From Motacilla alba alba (Eukaryota > Chordata > Aves > Passeriformes > Motacillidae), in contig NC_052018.1 in assembly GCF_015832195.1 (NCBI RefSeq), forward strand, positions 26,068,115 through 26,132,114: a DNA stretch of 64,000 nt, in the 5' to 3' direction. The notes under the pieces are model-generated. The model made no database searches. It was given only the letters and a program-made list of their open reading frames with translations, and was not told the DNA's origin. This document shows, piece by piece, positions 27,401-39,150 of this stretch (the stretch's first letter is position 1; the number at the start of each line of letters is the position of its first letter). Both the position numbers and the translations under genes were made by a program.

Positions 27401-28832
27401 ACAGCAGAAAGAACCAGTAGTCTATACTGTATAGCAATAACTATATTAAAAAAATCAGTTAGTTGAAAAATAATGGAGTTTAGTTTTCAATTGAAAAATT
27501 GAAACAATTTTGATGCACCTTTCCACCCTGAACATTCACTTTGAAGGGAAGATTTATTATTATTTTCATGAAGCTTAAAATAAGTGGTTTAAACAACACA
27601 AGTGCTGCTCAATCAGCCAGTATTCATTATTAGGAAAAACTTCAGCATCTGTGAAAAGTCCAGAACCACAGTCCACAAGTTGTGATGACTCTCTTGAGTA
27701 CACTGATGTTTGAACGTATTGATAATAATTTGAAGTGTTAAGCAGTGTTTAGGAAAAAAGGCTGTGAAGAGCTAAAGTGCTATGACATTTTAAGCCTTGA
27801 CAGAATCTCTGGATTATATTTCCTTGATTATCAAAACTTGTGTGTGAAATTGCCAGAGACGTTGCACTCTGGGAAAAACAGAACCCAGCACAGCTAAAAC
27901 AGCTGCCAAAATTTTTCCTTAGCACAATTTTAAAATAATTATTGTACTAATTATTTATTATTGCAAGTATTTTTGAAGAATGTGCAAATGTAAATTATTT
28001 ACTTTGACAGGCATAAAAGATGAGTTTAAGAGATGCAGCTCTGCTGCTGCTCAGCATCATATTTAGGGAAATATTTTGCCTGTTGAAGTTTTTTGAAACA
28101 GGAAAAAAAGACTGGCATGTCCCCACCCACACTATAGCTTATTTAGAAACAAACATAAGATTACAAAACCATGGAGTATGAAATGGTATGTAAATAGAGA
28201 TACATTACACTGTAGCACAGAAGAAATTCAGATGGCTAATAAAAAAAGTGCAAAATAAATGTCATATACCTAAAACTGACAGAATTGTTACATGTGCTGT
28301 ATGTAAACAGATTATTTGTAACTTTGGTCTGTACTAGATAGGAGTTCCTACACATACAGTAAATGTATGTTTGAGGTAAAATAATTTCTTTTTGCAATAT
28401 TAGATAGAGAAAGACCTTCAATGAACTAAACCCTACCTTAAGGTGTTTTAATTGTTCCCACTGAAACAAACTGGCCTCAAAGTTTGTTTTCAATTTCCCA
28501 TAGATCTCATTTTTTTCATAAATAGCTCTGCATCAATAACTTCCAGTGTGAAATTAGTAAACTTTGATTTCACTGAAAGGCTCTTCTTCCTTAGTGATTT
28601 TTCACTTTAATTAGCTGGATCAATGAGAACAGATAATATTCTTAAATGATTGGTAAGAAAATTCTTTTAATCAATGGTATAGAGCAAGGTGAGATAAAAG
28701 GATTGAAGCTAAACCGTCAGTAAGATATTTAGGCACTTACAAGGAAGTCTGGAAGACATTGTAGCCTGAATTAAAAAGAACATAAAAGTCTGCATTCACC
28801 TGTTGCCTCACCACAGTGATTTCTAATAGCAG
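9452..28832. other. Repeat-poor AT-rich intron sequence, no gene recognised
   Basis: About 19 kb of AT-rich DNA without a recognisable gene, LINE 3' end or LTR. The open frames are short and domain-free. Small items are an A-run near 15889-15905, a 13-bp direct repeat (taaaagtatatca) near 24148-24173, and a 9-bp hairpin at 18269-18290. Very old transposon remnants could remain undetected by eye. Confidence 0.55.
18269..18290. repeat. Short perfect inverted repeat (9-bp arms)
   Basis: The arms ggtctcatc and gatgagacc are exact reverse complements with a 4-nt loop. No function is assigned. Confidence 0.6.
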
Positions 28833-28833
28833 A

Positions 28834-28855
28834 ATCTGATCTGATCTGATCTGAT
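28834..28855. repeat. Pentanucleotide microsatellite (ATCTG)4
   Basis: Four uninterrupted units of atctg followed by AT. It abuts the enhancer-like segment to its right. Confidence 0.9.
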
Positions 28856-28856
28856 A

Positions 28857-29160
28857 AACGCCCACAGAAAACTGTACCGGCGGATGATCACCAGACATTG
28901 CCCATCAACTGGACTGCATTACATGACCATGTGTTTATTCCCAGCCCTTGAGTGGGGCCAATAAGCCTCAATTTAAAGCAGATACAAGTGGCTAGGATAA
29001 TGTATGCAAATATATTGGACAGCAGTTTTTAAAGTGGTAATTGGTTCAATTTCTGATCATCTGACCGCACAGTTGTAAACAATCTTTTTAAAGTGGTCAT
29101 GTAACCGCAGCTGCAATCTGCCCTCTACATAATAGCTCCCTATTACAGAGCACTCACACA
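28857..29160. promoter_or_regulatory. Candidate conserved intronic enhancer
   Basis: This segment is dense in recognisable transcription-factor motifs: a forkhead-like TGTTTATT at 28932-28939, a CCAAT at 28958-28962, an exact POU octamer ATGCAAAT at 29004-29011, two RUNX-type accgca sites at 29064-29069 and 29104-29109, and an E-box CAGCTG at 29108-29113. It contains CpG-bearing words (accgg, cggcgg), which are uncommon in the surrounding intron. Such motif clusters in long introns of neuronal genes are often conserved enhancers. Conservation cannot be tested from one sequence, so this is an inference. Confidence 0.3.
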
Positions 29161-31012
29161 TAAAATGAATGATCAGTATCTGCTTCTCTCATTCTCCCAA
29201 GGGATGCAAATCATGTCAAATAAAAATGCTTTGCTTAAAGGGATAAAAATGGGAATCAGAAAAAAGACTGCCTGTGTGAGAAAGCACAGAACTCCTAAGG
29301 ACAGTATAGCTCCTTGTGACATGGGAATTAAGAGCTTGTTCAGAAAATATATTTATATGTTTGGATATAAATCAAAATTATACAATCCTATATAACAGGA
29401 GTGATGCAGAATTTCATTGGTCAGTGATAGTGAAAAAACTTGACTGCATTTAATAGTCACGAACCTTTAAAAATTAGCAGATTTTAAAGCTTGAAAAGCT
29501 TCTAGGCTCTCCTTCCCTCCCTCTGCTCCCGTCTCCCCTTCTAGTTTGTGGACCCTACATCCCATTCTGAGGCACTGAGATCTAACATCAGCCTTAGGCT
29601 CCTCACACAGACCTAGGTCCCTGGCAGTTTAGGATCAGAAGTACTTGGCTGTCAGATACCTACGGATTTTATCAAATCTGTGTTGGCCTCAAAGGGGAAT
29701 CTGAAAAACATGTCCTCCTCCCAGGCATCCCTATTGTTTGTATTTTCCACATAGCTAATACTGGATAATTTCCATTATGTTAGCATCAGTTCCAAATGTG
29801 ATTGCTAATATAAAACCTTGACTTGGGGAACACGTTCTGGTTTTCATTTTTTACTACGTTGACAAAAAATAATGGAGCAGACAGTTGTTTTTCAAGACCC
29901 TGAGATTAATCCTACCTACTTAATCATGGCTCTTTTGATTTGCCATTTTTCAATTATATGCAAGTTTTCATACTAAGTAAACATCAACCCAAAATGGAGC
30001 ACAGTATCTAGCTAGTAATTGGATATGACACCCCACAAAGACTTAATTTTGCATAAAACCTACCAAAGAACTAGCAGTCACTTACAGAATAAATCTTATC
30101 AAGCAGTTAGCAACGTTGTGCTGGCAGCACCCACACAGACCTCAAACCATTTGCAAAATGGAAGCTGCAGACAGCAAAGGAAGCAGCTTGGCTTTGGAAA
30201 TGTGTCAGCTGCCAAGAGCTGCAGACACTGGGATTCAGTCATGCACTGAAATGCCTGCTGGAAGGAGCCCAAGGTACCAACTGAGATCGAGCTGCAGCTA
30301 TGAAATGTGTTAACTTGTGGGACAGACAGTGGTTTCTAACTCCAGCTTGGAGGCAAAATCTTCACTATCAAAAATATGGATACCTGTTATTGAGTAAGGT
30401 TGAAGGTAAAAAAGAAGTAATCACATTTAAATCAAAAGTAGTTGTTAATGAAAACTTTGCTTCAGTCAATAAATGTTCAATTTTTTTTTCTCACTCCCAT
30501 TCTACATCTATCTCTTTTCTATTACTATGTTTTCTGGGCATTCATCTTAAAATTCAGTCTCATTAAAACTTCTGAAGAAGGTATAAAAACATTATTCCAT
30601 TTCACCGACATTATCAGTGTAATTTCTAAGGGCAATATTTCATGTAATCTTCAGAAAATTCATAAGCAATGTGAAAACTCATTTGAATAGTTTATTACAT
30701 CCTTGATTTGGTATAAATAAAACTGTTCTATTCTACTGTTTTATCCTTGTCATGCAATCCCAATATTCATTGCTGCAATAAATTAAGTCTTATAAACAAC
30801 AAAGCATCATAAAACAAACTCAAGAGATGCTGCAAATAGGGAACAAAAAAGAAATTATCTAGTACAATCTTTCTCAGTGAAAAACCCTTGAAACATGTTG
30901 CAGCCAGTCAGTTAATAATTGCTTTGTAAATCTGAAATGAAGCAGAGGGGATAGAACTAATAAACAGGTCATAAAGTACAATTTTTACTTGTTTGGAGTG
31001 ATTATGATTCCC
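29161..31012. other. Intron sequence, no gene recognised
   Basis: Mostly AT-rich. A moderately GC-rich patch at about 30110-30310 has overlapping open frames in two phases without recognisable domains. A T-run lies near 30481-30490. Nothing here supports a gene. Confidence 0.55.
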
Positions 31013-31890
31013 TGGAGGGAAGAGGGGCACAAAAAGGCTGGTTAGTTTTCAAGGATCACCTCTGCCAAGCTCAAGAATGAGCATCACAATGAAGAGGAAG
31101 TCAGGCAAAAATGACAGGAGGCTTATATGGATGAACAGGGAGCTCCTGGATAAACTCAAAAAGGAAGCTAACAGAGGGTGGACACAGGAACAGGTAGCCT
31201 GGAAGGAATACAGAAATTATCCAAGCAGCCAGGGAGCATGTTAGGAAGCCTAGACAGAATTAAAATTGGCCAAGGCAACAGGAAAAGTATGTCAGTGATA
31301 AAGGGAAGACTAGGGAAAATGTGGGTCCTCTCCAGAGCAAACCAGGAGACCTGGCTATCCAGGACAGGGAGAAGGCTGAGGTCATCAGAGACTTCTTTGC
31401 CTTGGTCTTCACAGACAAGTGCTCCAGCCACACTGCCCAGGTCACAGAAGGCAAAGGTGGAGGGAATGAAGAATTGCCACTATAGGAGAGGATCAGGCTC
31501 AAGAATATCTAAAGGACATGAAGGTGCACAAGTCCATGGGACCTGACGAGATGCATCTGCTCATGCTGAGGGAATGGGTTGAGGAAGTGGCTAAGCCACA
31601 ACCCGTCGTATGTGAGAAATCATGTCAGCCCACTGAAGCTCCCACTGACTGGAAAAGGGGAAAAATAGCCCCCAGTTACAAAAAGAGAAATAAGGAGGAC
31701 ACAGGAAACTACAGCTCTTTCAGGTCAGAAAAATCATGGAAACTTATCCTCCTGGAAGTTTTGCAAAGACACATGTGAAATGAGGAGGTGAATGGTGACA
31801 GCGAACTAGGCTTCACTATGGGCAAATCATGCCTGACAAATTCGGTGACCCTGCCTTCTATGACAGGGTCTTTTATGGCCACTGTCTACT
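31013..31890 (+). mobile_element. CR1 LINE fragment, internal ORF2 (endonuclease-RT linker and start of RT)
   Basis: The plus-strand translation, spread over several frames, follows CR1 ORF2. It runs from a segment like WMNRELLDKLKKEANRGW (near 31127), through [15 protein letters not shown] sequence (near 31420), to the RT-entry region with HKSMGPDEMH (near 31525), DWKRGKIAPSYKKRNKED (near 31650) and GFTMGKSCLTN (near 31808). Frame changes and substitutions show that it is dead. The fragment stops before the catalytic F/YADD motif and has neither the 5' end nor the usual CR1 3' terminal repeats. It is antisense to KHDRBS2. CR1 is the dominant LINE of birds, which supports the host assignment. 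Confidence 0.88.
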
Positions 31891-33827
31891 GTGTTCAAAA
31901 TGTCGTAACAAAGAACCCATTTTTATATTTCCTCCAGTGTAGCTATTATACCTGTGCTGAAAAACACATATAATCCTTACAAATAAATAATGTGTCACAC
32001 AAAATACATGCTTGCACAGATCTGAATATTACAACAAATTTTAATACTACTCCCAAAACACACTGGTCTCTCTCCCTTATTCACCCAGGCTGAATAGAAC
32101 ACAGTGATGGATGTTAAAAATCCAGGTGCCATCTTCATTGCACCATGCTAGAATGCAGGAGCTCTCTTCCAGAATGAAAAGAACATAAGAAGGTAACTTT
32201 AAACAGAAACCTCTTACAGAAATAAACAAGTTCTGGAAAGTCATGAACAACTGGAAATAGGGTTATCAAAATTACAAAGACCGGCAAATTTTGTAATTGA
32301 CCCTGTTACTGGCAAATTTTGTAATTGACCCTGTTATCATTTTAAGCTATAACACACCAGACTTTTCAGGAACATGTAACTTAATGATAAATTTTCTTCC
32401 AGTGTAATGGCTTGGCAGATCTTCATCATTAGCTTGCAGCCAAAATGTGCTGCCAGCATTACAAAATTGACCTAATTTGTCCCTTGAGTTTTATGTTGAA
32501 CATAAACTCAGAAATCATGGAAAAGAAAATGCTTTCTTGTCTCACAGTTATTTCAAGGAATTCTAAATGGTATTTTATTACCAGTGATCCCAAACTGGAA
32601 GCATAAGGAGATCAGACGGAAAAATCAGAAAGACAGATTTAACTTGTTTAAAATGTAGCTCATTTATGGGCAATCGATGCCAACAAACTTTTTTATTTAA
32701 GAGAAATATTCAGATGTTTATTTTTAACAATCTTAAGCTACTTAGTGTTCTTAAAAAAATGAATTATTTGCTCTTAAAACATTAGCATTTAAATAGTCTA
32801 TTTCAATATTTTACTTGTAACATATTCTCCTTTTCCCACATCAAGAAGCCCAAAGCAAGAAAGGTGCTGAAATTCTGCCATGCAAGTATTCATATGCCTC
32901 ACCTGAAGGTGCCTCATCTCTTATCTTGGCTTCCTATTACTCATAAAAAAAAGGCACTCTTTGAATCCTTCCATTATTATCAAGAGACCTCAACATACAC
33001 TTCATTTTTTTCAATCAAAAATAGAAACAAGCTCTCATCCTATTCTTTTTAAGAGTTATAAGTTCTGAACATTTTTAGAGCACTAAGAAATCTCAGGAGA
33101 GACCTCAGAAAACAACTCATGTAATTCTAGTACTACTTCACTTAATATTTGGTATGCATATGCTTCAATTCTAAGACAAATTTAAGTATGAAAATAGCAT
33201 GGAACGCACTTACAAATGTGTAAAAAATAATTTTCAGAGAATTTAAGAAAAATCAATAGTCATGAAGGTAAATATTTCAGAAAGTGATATATTTAGTATA
33301 AATCAAATTGAAAAAGTTCACAGCTTTAGAGTACATTTCTGCACTCTCCTAGCTGATGGAAAATTGCCAAACTGTGGTCTGAGTCATAAGGTGAACAGAA
33401 ATGTCTTATGTTTTGCTCTTGCTGTTTGTTGCACAAGAAATTCATTAACTTCATTAGTAAGATATTTAGGTGAATTGTTACATGTATTAAAATGTTTTTA
33501 CAGACTTAAATATTCAAAAAATCTTGACAGTGCATTCTCATACAAATGACTAATGTCTGCAATCAGAAAACAAAAGTAATCTACCAGTTCCTCCAGAAAA
33601 GAAGAAAGGAAAGCAAAAGACATTGACAAATGGAAATAATAAAATAGCTAGAAAATATATCAGGGCATCAACTGTGACACTTTATGACCTTTTTGGCATC
33701 TCCTGGGACAAAAGAATGAAAGACAAAACTTCAACAGAACATGGTGAAGGTATTTTTTCCTTAGTCTAAAAAAGGAACAAACTCAATGCAACAAAACCAT
33801 AACCTGTCAAGAAGAATGTTATAAGTG
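31891..33827. other. Intron sequence next to the KHDRBS2 exon, no other gene recognised
   Basis: AT-rich intron immediately downstream of the exon in gene orientation. It contains a 28-bp tandem duplication at 32283-32338. The open frames here (for example 33262-33549) have no recognisable domain. Confidence 0.6.
32283..32338. repeat. Tandem duplication, 28-bp unit
   Basis: Two direct copies of a 28-bp unit, ggcaaattttgtaattgacc and onward, at 32283-32310 and 32311-32338. They are identical except for the last two bases. Confidence 0.95.
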
Positions 33828-33833
33828 ACTTAC
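33828..33833 (-). promoter_or_regulatory. KHDRBS2: 5' splice site (donor) of the KHDRBS2 exon
   Basis: The exon's last codon CCT is followed on the minus strand by gtaagt, a full match to the intronic part of the donor consensus. This fixes the exon end after the FLVP codons in phase 0. Confidence 0.92.
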
Positions 33834-33980
33834 AGGAACCAGGAATTTTTTAATTTCTTCCAAGGCATGACTCATACGAGAATACGCCTCCCCAGGTGGA
33901 GCAAACACTTCAATTAATACGTGGAGCTCATCACTCAAGTGTGCGTATTTGGCTTCTCCACTTTTCCTTAGCTCTTCTTC
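33834..33980 (-). CDS. KHDRBS2: KHDRBS2 (SLM1) internal coding exon, end of KH domain
   Basis: This is a 147-nt internal exon read on the minus strand, with 49 codons, no stop, and phase 0 at both ends. The translation starts [14 protein letters not shown] and ends [15 protein letters not shown]2 is a nuclear STAR-family RNA-binding protein that binds A/U-rich RNA and regulates alternative splicing, mainly in neurons. This exon carries the last part of the KH domain and stops just before the QUA2 segment. Paralogue choice rests on [19 protein letters not shown] and FLVP. From family knowledge, KHDRBS3 has PPAEAYARMGH with FLIP, and KHDRBS1 has a more divergent PPCEAYALMAH. The exon is flanked by an AG acceptor and a GTAAGT donor. 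No other exon of the gene was recognised in the window, so the flanking introns exceed about 33 kb and 30 kb. The family assignment is very secure; the paralogue is highly likely. Confidence 0.94.
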
Positions 33981-34000
33981 CTATGAAGAAAGGGTGGATT
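33981..34000 (-). promoter_or_regulatory. KHDRBS2: 3' splice site (acceptor) of the KHDRBS2 exon
   Basis: On the minus strand the bases before the exon read ccaccctttcttcatag, a short pyrimidine-rich tract ending in the AG acceptor. The exon starts GAAGAAGAG immediately after, which sets its upstream boundary. Confidence 0.9.
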
Positions 34001-34450
34001 TAGTTTTTAAAACTGGAAATCTACTAATTTTGCAGTGATTTAGCATTCACAGACAACACGACAGAAGGACATACTGTAAGCAGACTTTTAAATCCGTTAA
34101 AAAAAAAAAAGTCTAGTTCAAGCCACTTAAAGATTTAAAAATCAGTTTTGAGTGTTGGAATGATAAAACCAGCATAATTATAATCTAAACCAGATTTTAA
34201 TCAGCACAGTGAAAAAATGCTAAATACATCAGAAGGAAGAACTGACATATTAAAGCCATAACAGAAAAGCTGCATTCATCTGTCTGAATCTTAGCTCTTA
34301 ACAACAAAAAAACCCAAAATAAAGATGCATCTATCCGTTTTGGAACACTATTGTTTAGTAAACTCTTTAGGTTCTTCAACAAATATCAGCAGCCTGTACA
34401 TTTTAGTATCACCAAAGAAAAATATGCCCTAGTACTTTTATTTGACACAG
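34001..34450. other. Intron sequence upstream of the exon acceptor
   Basis: Short AT-rich stretch between the exon acceptor and a CR1 copy, with a 12-A run near 34099. No gene or clear element is seen. Confidence 0.6.
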
Positions 34451-34960
34451 AGAATCACAGGACAGTTTGGGTGTGAAGGGTGTGAACTACTAAAGACTAT
34501 GTAGTTCCAGTGCCCCTGCCAGGAACACACACCTTCCACTAAATCAGGTTGCCCAGGGCCCCATCCAGCCTGGCCCTAAACACTCTCAGGGATGGGGCAT
34601 CCACAGTTTCTCTGGTCAAACTGCTCCAGTGTCTCACCATACTCACAGTGAAGAACCTTTTCCTAATTTTTAACCTAAAACTTACTCTCATTCAGTTTAA
34701 AGCCACTACCCCATGTCCCATCACTATGCACCTTTTCACAAAGTCTCTCTCTGGCTTTCTTGCCCTCTTTCTGTAGTTGAAAGCTGCCATAAATTTACCC
34801 TGAGCCTTCTCTTCTCCAGGCTGAGCACCCCAAATTCTCTTCATAGCAGAAGGGCTCCAGCACTGATCATCTTCATGGCTCTCCTCTGGACTTGCTCTGA
34901 CAGATCCATGTGCTTCTTATGCCGAGGGCCCCTGAGCCACTCTCAGTACTCGGTGATGTC
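34451..34960 (-). mobile_element. CR1 LINE 3' end (5'-truncated)
   Basis: The sequence reads as the reverse complement of the CR1 3' region: agaatcacaggacagtttggg at the left edge, then caggttgcccagggccccatccagcctgg, tcaggg-atggggcatccaca, the 'cagtttaaagccactaccc' block, and 'agccttctcttctccaggctgagca'. The element's 3' end is on the left, so it lies on the minus strand, sense to KHDRBS2. The right edge fades after about 34950, as expected for 5' truncation. Many substitutions indicate an old insertion. It lies about 470 bp upstream of the exon acceptor. Confidence 0.9.
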
Positions 34961-36150
34961 CGAGTTTCAGCCCCAGTTCCAAGTCAGGGTACCTATGCAA
35001 TGTGGTGTGCAGCTCAGATGGTAAATCACCACACCTAGATATAGCTCAACCATCTTTGGGTCCCAATTTTCTAGCTATAAAATAAGCCTAATAATCCTAC
35101 TTCATGGTAATGTTCTGAAATGTCAATCCACTTTCTTACACAAAGTTTTGAGATAGCAAATGTAAATTGCAAAATACATTCATAGTAGTTACTGCTCCAT
35201 AAAAATCAAAGACACAGAGTAGTGATCATGTTAATGGCACTGGCTATGACAACATAATGAAAAAGCCAGTCCATTACTACACAAGATAGACATAAGTAAT
35301 GCTAAAGAAATGATGAGTTGAACTCTCAGTCTTCAAAAATATTTTGAGAAATGTAATTTAGAAGAAAATATGTATATAAAGAAAACATTATCACAGAAAA
35401 AGAAGTAAACTAATTTGCTTGAAAATGGCAAAGAGGTTACAGCTTTTTAGTATACACTAAAATAATAGTTTATGAACATTTAGTTCAGATATAAAAACTG
35501 TAACAACAGATTACAATTCTTACTGATGTAGCTTATTTAATTCTGCATTAACTTCACCTATTTTAGCATTGACTAATTTACACCACTGCTTGCTACCAAA
35601 ACCATTTGCAAAATGCTATGCTCCTAACAATAAGTATTCAAGTCTTTTTATCTGTGTTAGAAGATCCAGCCTCAAGGACTTCTTGATTTTCCAGAGAATA
35701 TACAAAGGCTACATCCTGCAGCTCCACAGCACTAGGTCTGGCTCCATGCTAAGTCAACATTTTGGAGATTAGGATAAAATCATAACTCAATAAATGTGAA
35801 CTATAATTTTATTTTTAAATTTGAAAATTGACGTATTTGTTTGCAACTGAAACTAGAAAAATTAAGATAAGACGTAATTGTCTCAGTATTTTTATTTTTA
35901 TAGTTAAATTATTTTTGGCATTTTAGCTTATCACTGAAATCTCATTGAAATGTCCATAACAACCATAGCATAATATAAAAGTCCATCATGAGTTGTTTTC
36001 AGTTTTCTGGAAAAAAAAGTCACATATTTGATTACTTCTAGAAAAATTTGGTATAGAGTTTTCAGCAGAATTAAGTTTTAATAGTTATAAAGATACATCC
36101 TAGTGATTGCTGGAAGCTTCTTCCCTGTTGTTTTTTTAAGATTCTGAGGG

Positions 36151-36181
36151 AAAAAAAAAAAAAACAACAAAAAAACAACAA
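36151..36181. repeat. A-rich low-complexity tract
   Basis: A run of 14 A followed by (CAACAA)-type A-rich sequence. No retroposed gene is visible next to it. Confidence 0.85.
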
Positions 36182-39110
36182 ATGCCAAAAAGCCCCAAAG
36201 TTATCTTTCAGGAAAAGACTATCAATAAACATGGAATTTAGAAATTGGACCTTTTTTTTCAGATGTAGAAAAAGCAAAAGAATAATATTTGGCTCATTGT
36301 TTTGATGAGGATTCTGTACAGCTAAGACATCAGCAACATGATCTTATAAGGCATACCGGGAATATGCCTCTTCAGTGGTAACAATGGTAATTATGTTTCT
36401 CTTTTTGTTCCTGAACAAACTCAGGTTTTCTTACAACACATCATTTTATGACCTGCCTCTTCAGTTCAGCAGATGCTTTCTGTCACTACTTGGAGCTTAT
36501 TTCCAAAGCTGTTGGGAACCACAGGCTGAGGTTGTGAGATACTACACATTTCTCTGTGAGGATACCTGGTGAGGTTTCTTCTTGTGGAACGCATGGGGTT
36601 CAAGACTGAATTTTAACACAGTATCTCCTCCCATCATAGGGTAAAATATCACAATAATGCTCCTTTTATTGCAAGTGTATGTACAGAGACAAAGAAACTT
36701 TAATTAAGGGAAACTATGGATGAGTGGGAACTCACAGACCATGTGAGCACTGTACTTTCTTTCCCAAAGCCAGGGAATATGACTGAGTATTTGGGGACTG
36801 AATGTAGCCTCACATTTAATCCTATGTAGGGTATCAGGCATCTAACAAGCAAGCAACAGACATGGCTCACACAGCTGGGGAGACACTCGCTGGTACGGCA
36901 GGTGATACCTACTGGCAACTAATACAGCTTTCCAAGGGCAGTACAGATGGACAGGCCCTCCCAGGAGCCCAGGAAGATGGATAACACCTTTGCAGATCTT
37001 CATTAGCAAGCAGCACATCCCAACTGCACAGCAAAATGGTCAGTGCCGTGGACCCAATATGCACACTGCTTCCATTTAGGATGGCAGTACTGCCCCTCAG
37101 GTAGCACAGCAGTGGGGTTTGCAACCTGCTAGTTGTACTCTGGTTGCAATAACTGAGTTCCCATTAGAAGCCAGAGAGCCTTTCTGGAGCCCAACTTTGA
37201 TTTAGTTTCACAGGAGAGGAATCCAGTTAAAACCCTGTGAGCTCTGCTCACTTTAAATAATGGGAATTGGGAATGATCAGGAGGCTCTCCTCCAAACTAT
37301 GCTCCTGAGTCAAATGAAAACACTAATGAATAACACCCCATGTAGGATTGGTAAGGACTGAAATGGATTATGAGATTTTCCAGCACCTGGTACATTAAGG
37401 CAGAGTAAGTGAGATCATCATAAATCTATTTTTCATGGTGTTCTTTACTAGGTATCTGGGTGCTAATGGCCTTCCAAGGCCCTAGTGGCCTCTAATGCAC
37501 CAGTGCAATTACTTGTGGACTTTGGCTGTTTCTCATATAACTCTCCTTTAATCACCTCTGAGGTTCAGGTATTCCCCATGGTGCTGTCTGTAACTTTCGG
37601 CAGATTCTCATAGCTTTTTACATTCTACAATTCCCTACATCATGCCCAGCAGTTTTCTAGACCCTGTTCAGCTTGCACAGCCTTGGCCAGTGTCCACCCA
37701 GCAACTGAGTTGTTCCCTCACAGCCCAAGCACAGAAATGATAACTGCTTAAGCTTACTCATGTAGACATGAAATGAGTCACGGTGGAAGGTGATGTGCAT
37801 CTAAAGCCTGATGGATTCACTGAATCAAAATGCAGTTGAGTCTCAGGAACTGGATCTTAGGGCAGAAAAACAACAAACTTGGGACTTGATCAATTCTAAA
37901 AGGAAAGGAACAGATTCCTTGGGCTTCTAGGTTAGTGATGGCAATTGCTCTTAGTACTGACTCTCAGGTTCATAGCATGGTTCTTAGTTCACAGTGACAA
38001 TGATTTACTTCAGTGTGGGCTGAGCACAGCAGAGAAAACATGTATCACCCTCCAGAAACAATTGCCCCTCATCCTGACCTGATCCTCTTCCACTCCATTC
38101 TGCACGTCAATTCCCTTCATTTCTCAAGAGTGACAGAACTCAACTCCCCCCATACAATGTACTTCAGGCTTCCTTCATTCCCTTCATTCTCTCGTCTTCC
38201 TCTCATTCTTAGAGTGTCTGTCACACAGTGCTGAAGTCCATCCACCCTCAACATGATGCATGGCTATATAACCCACTCCCTCCTAAGGATAACAGGTGTT
38301 TTGAAACATCTACTGTGTTTTATAATTTCCAGTTGACTAAAGCAGGGAAAATGAGTTATAAAACTCTATAGCAGAAATATTAGGAGTACCAGCCTCTGCA
38401 AAAGTGAAGTATGTGAGTGACAGGAACATAAAGACCAAGAAAAATGATGAATTATCACTGGATGTGAGAGGAGTCTTAACATTTTAAATGGATGTGTATT
38501 GACAGAGAACTGCTTTCTGTCTGGAAGCCTGGCCAAAATGCTTGCATAAAAAGACTAGAATAAAGTTGAAAGAAATGGAGTTTGCACAGAAAAGTTACAC
38601 AGTCCAGACTGGTGAATCAAAAGTGTCCTCATAACACTGAAATAAAGGATATCAAAGAATAATAGAAAAGAAACTTGCAGTAGGGATTGTGTAGATCTCA
38701 GAGATAAATTTAATGAATAGAATACAAAGAACTTCCTGCAATGAAACAAATACAGCTACGAAAAGAAACAATGGGTACTTGAGGAACAATATGAGAATTG
38801 CAATGGATTTCATATCTTGCAAGAATTTACAAAGAAAAGCATAGTGCAGAGACTAGACAAAGACGATAATCACAGGGCTGCTCTACACAGGCATTATTCA
38901 TAAGATCAGTGGGCAATGTTACAGAAGAAAATTAATGAGCATGCAGTTTGACAAATGCAAACCTATTAATTTTTAATCTGGACATAAATGAAAAAATAAA
39001 AATGTTGTCTACCACACTGACTGTAGTATAAGTAACAGTGAACTCATTTACTGGGGGTACTGGGTTTGGAGTTAAAAAAACTTTCAGGTCCAATGGCCCA
39101 TCAGTGGAAC

Positions 39111-39150
39111 AAGAAAAATAAAAAAAAAAAGGAAAAAAAAAAAGAGAAAG
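39111..39150. repeat. A-rich low-complexity tract
   Basis: About 40 bp of nearly pure A with G interruptions. It could be a decayed poly-A tail, but no adjoining gene-like sequence was recognised. Confidence 0.85.

Noticed and set aside
39111..39150. A-rich tract as the poly-A tail of a processed pseudogene
   Set aside because: No gene-like sequence or target duplication was seen next to it.
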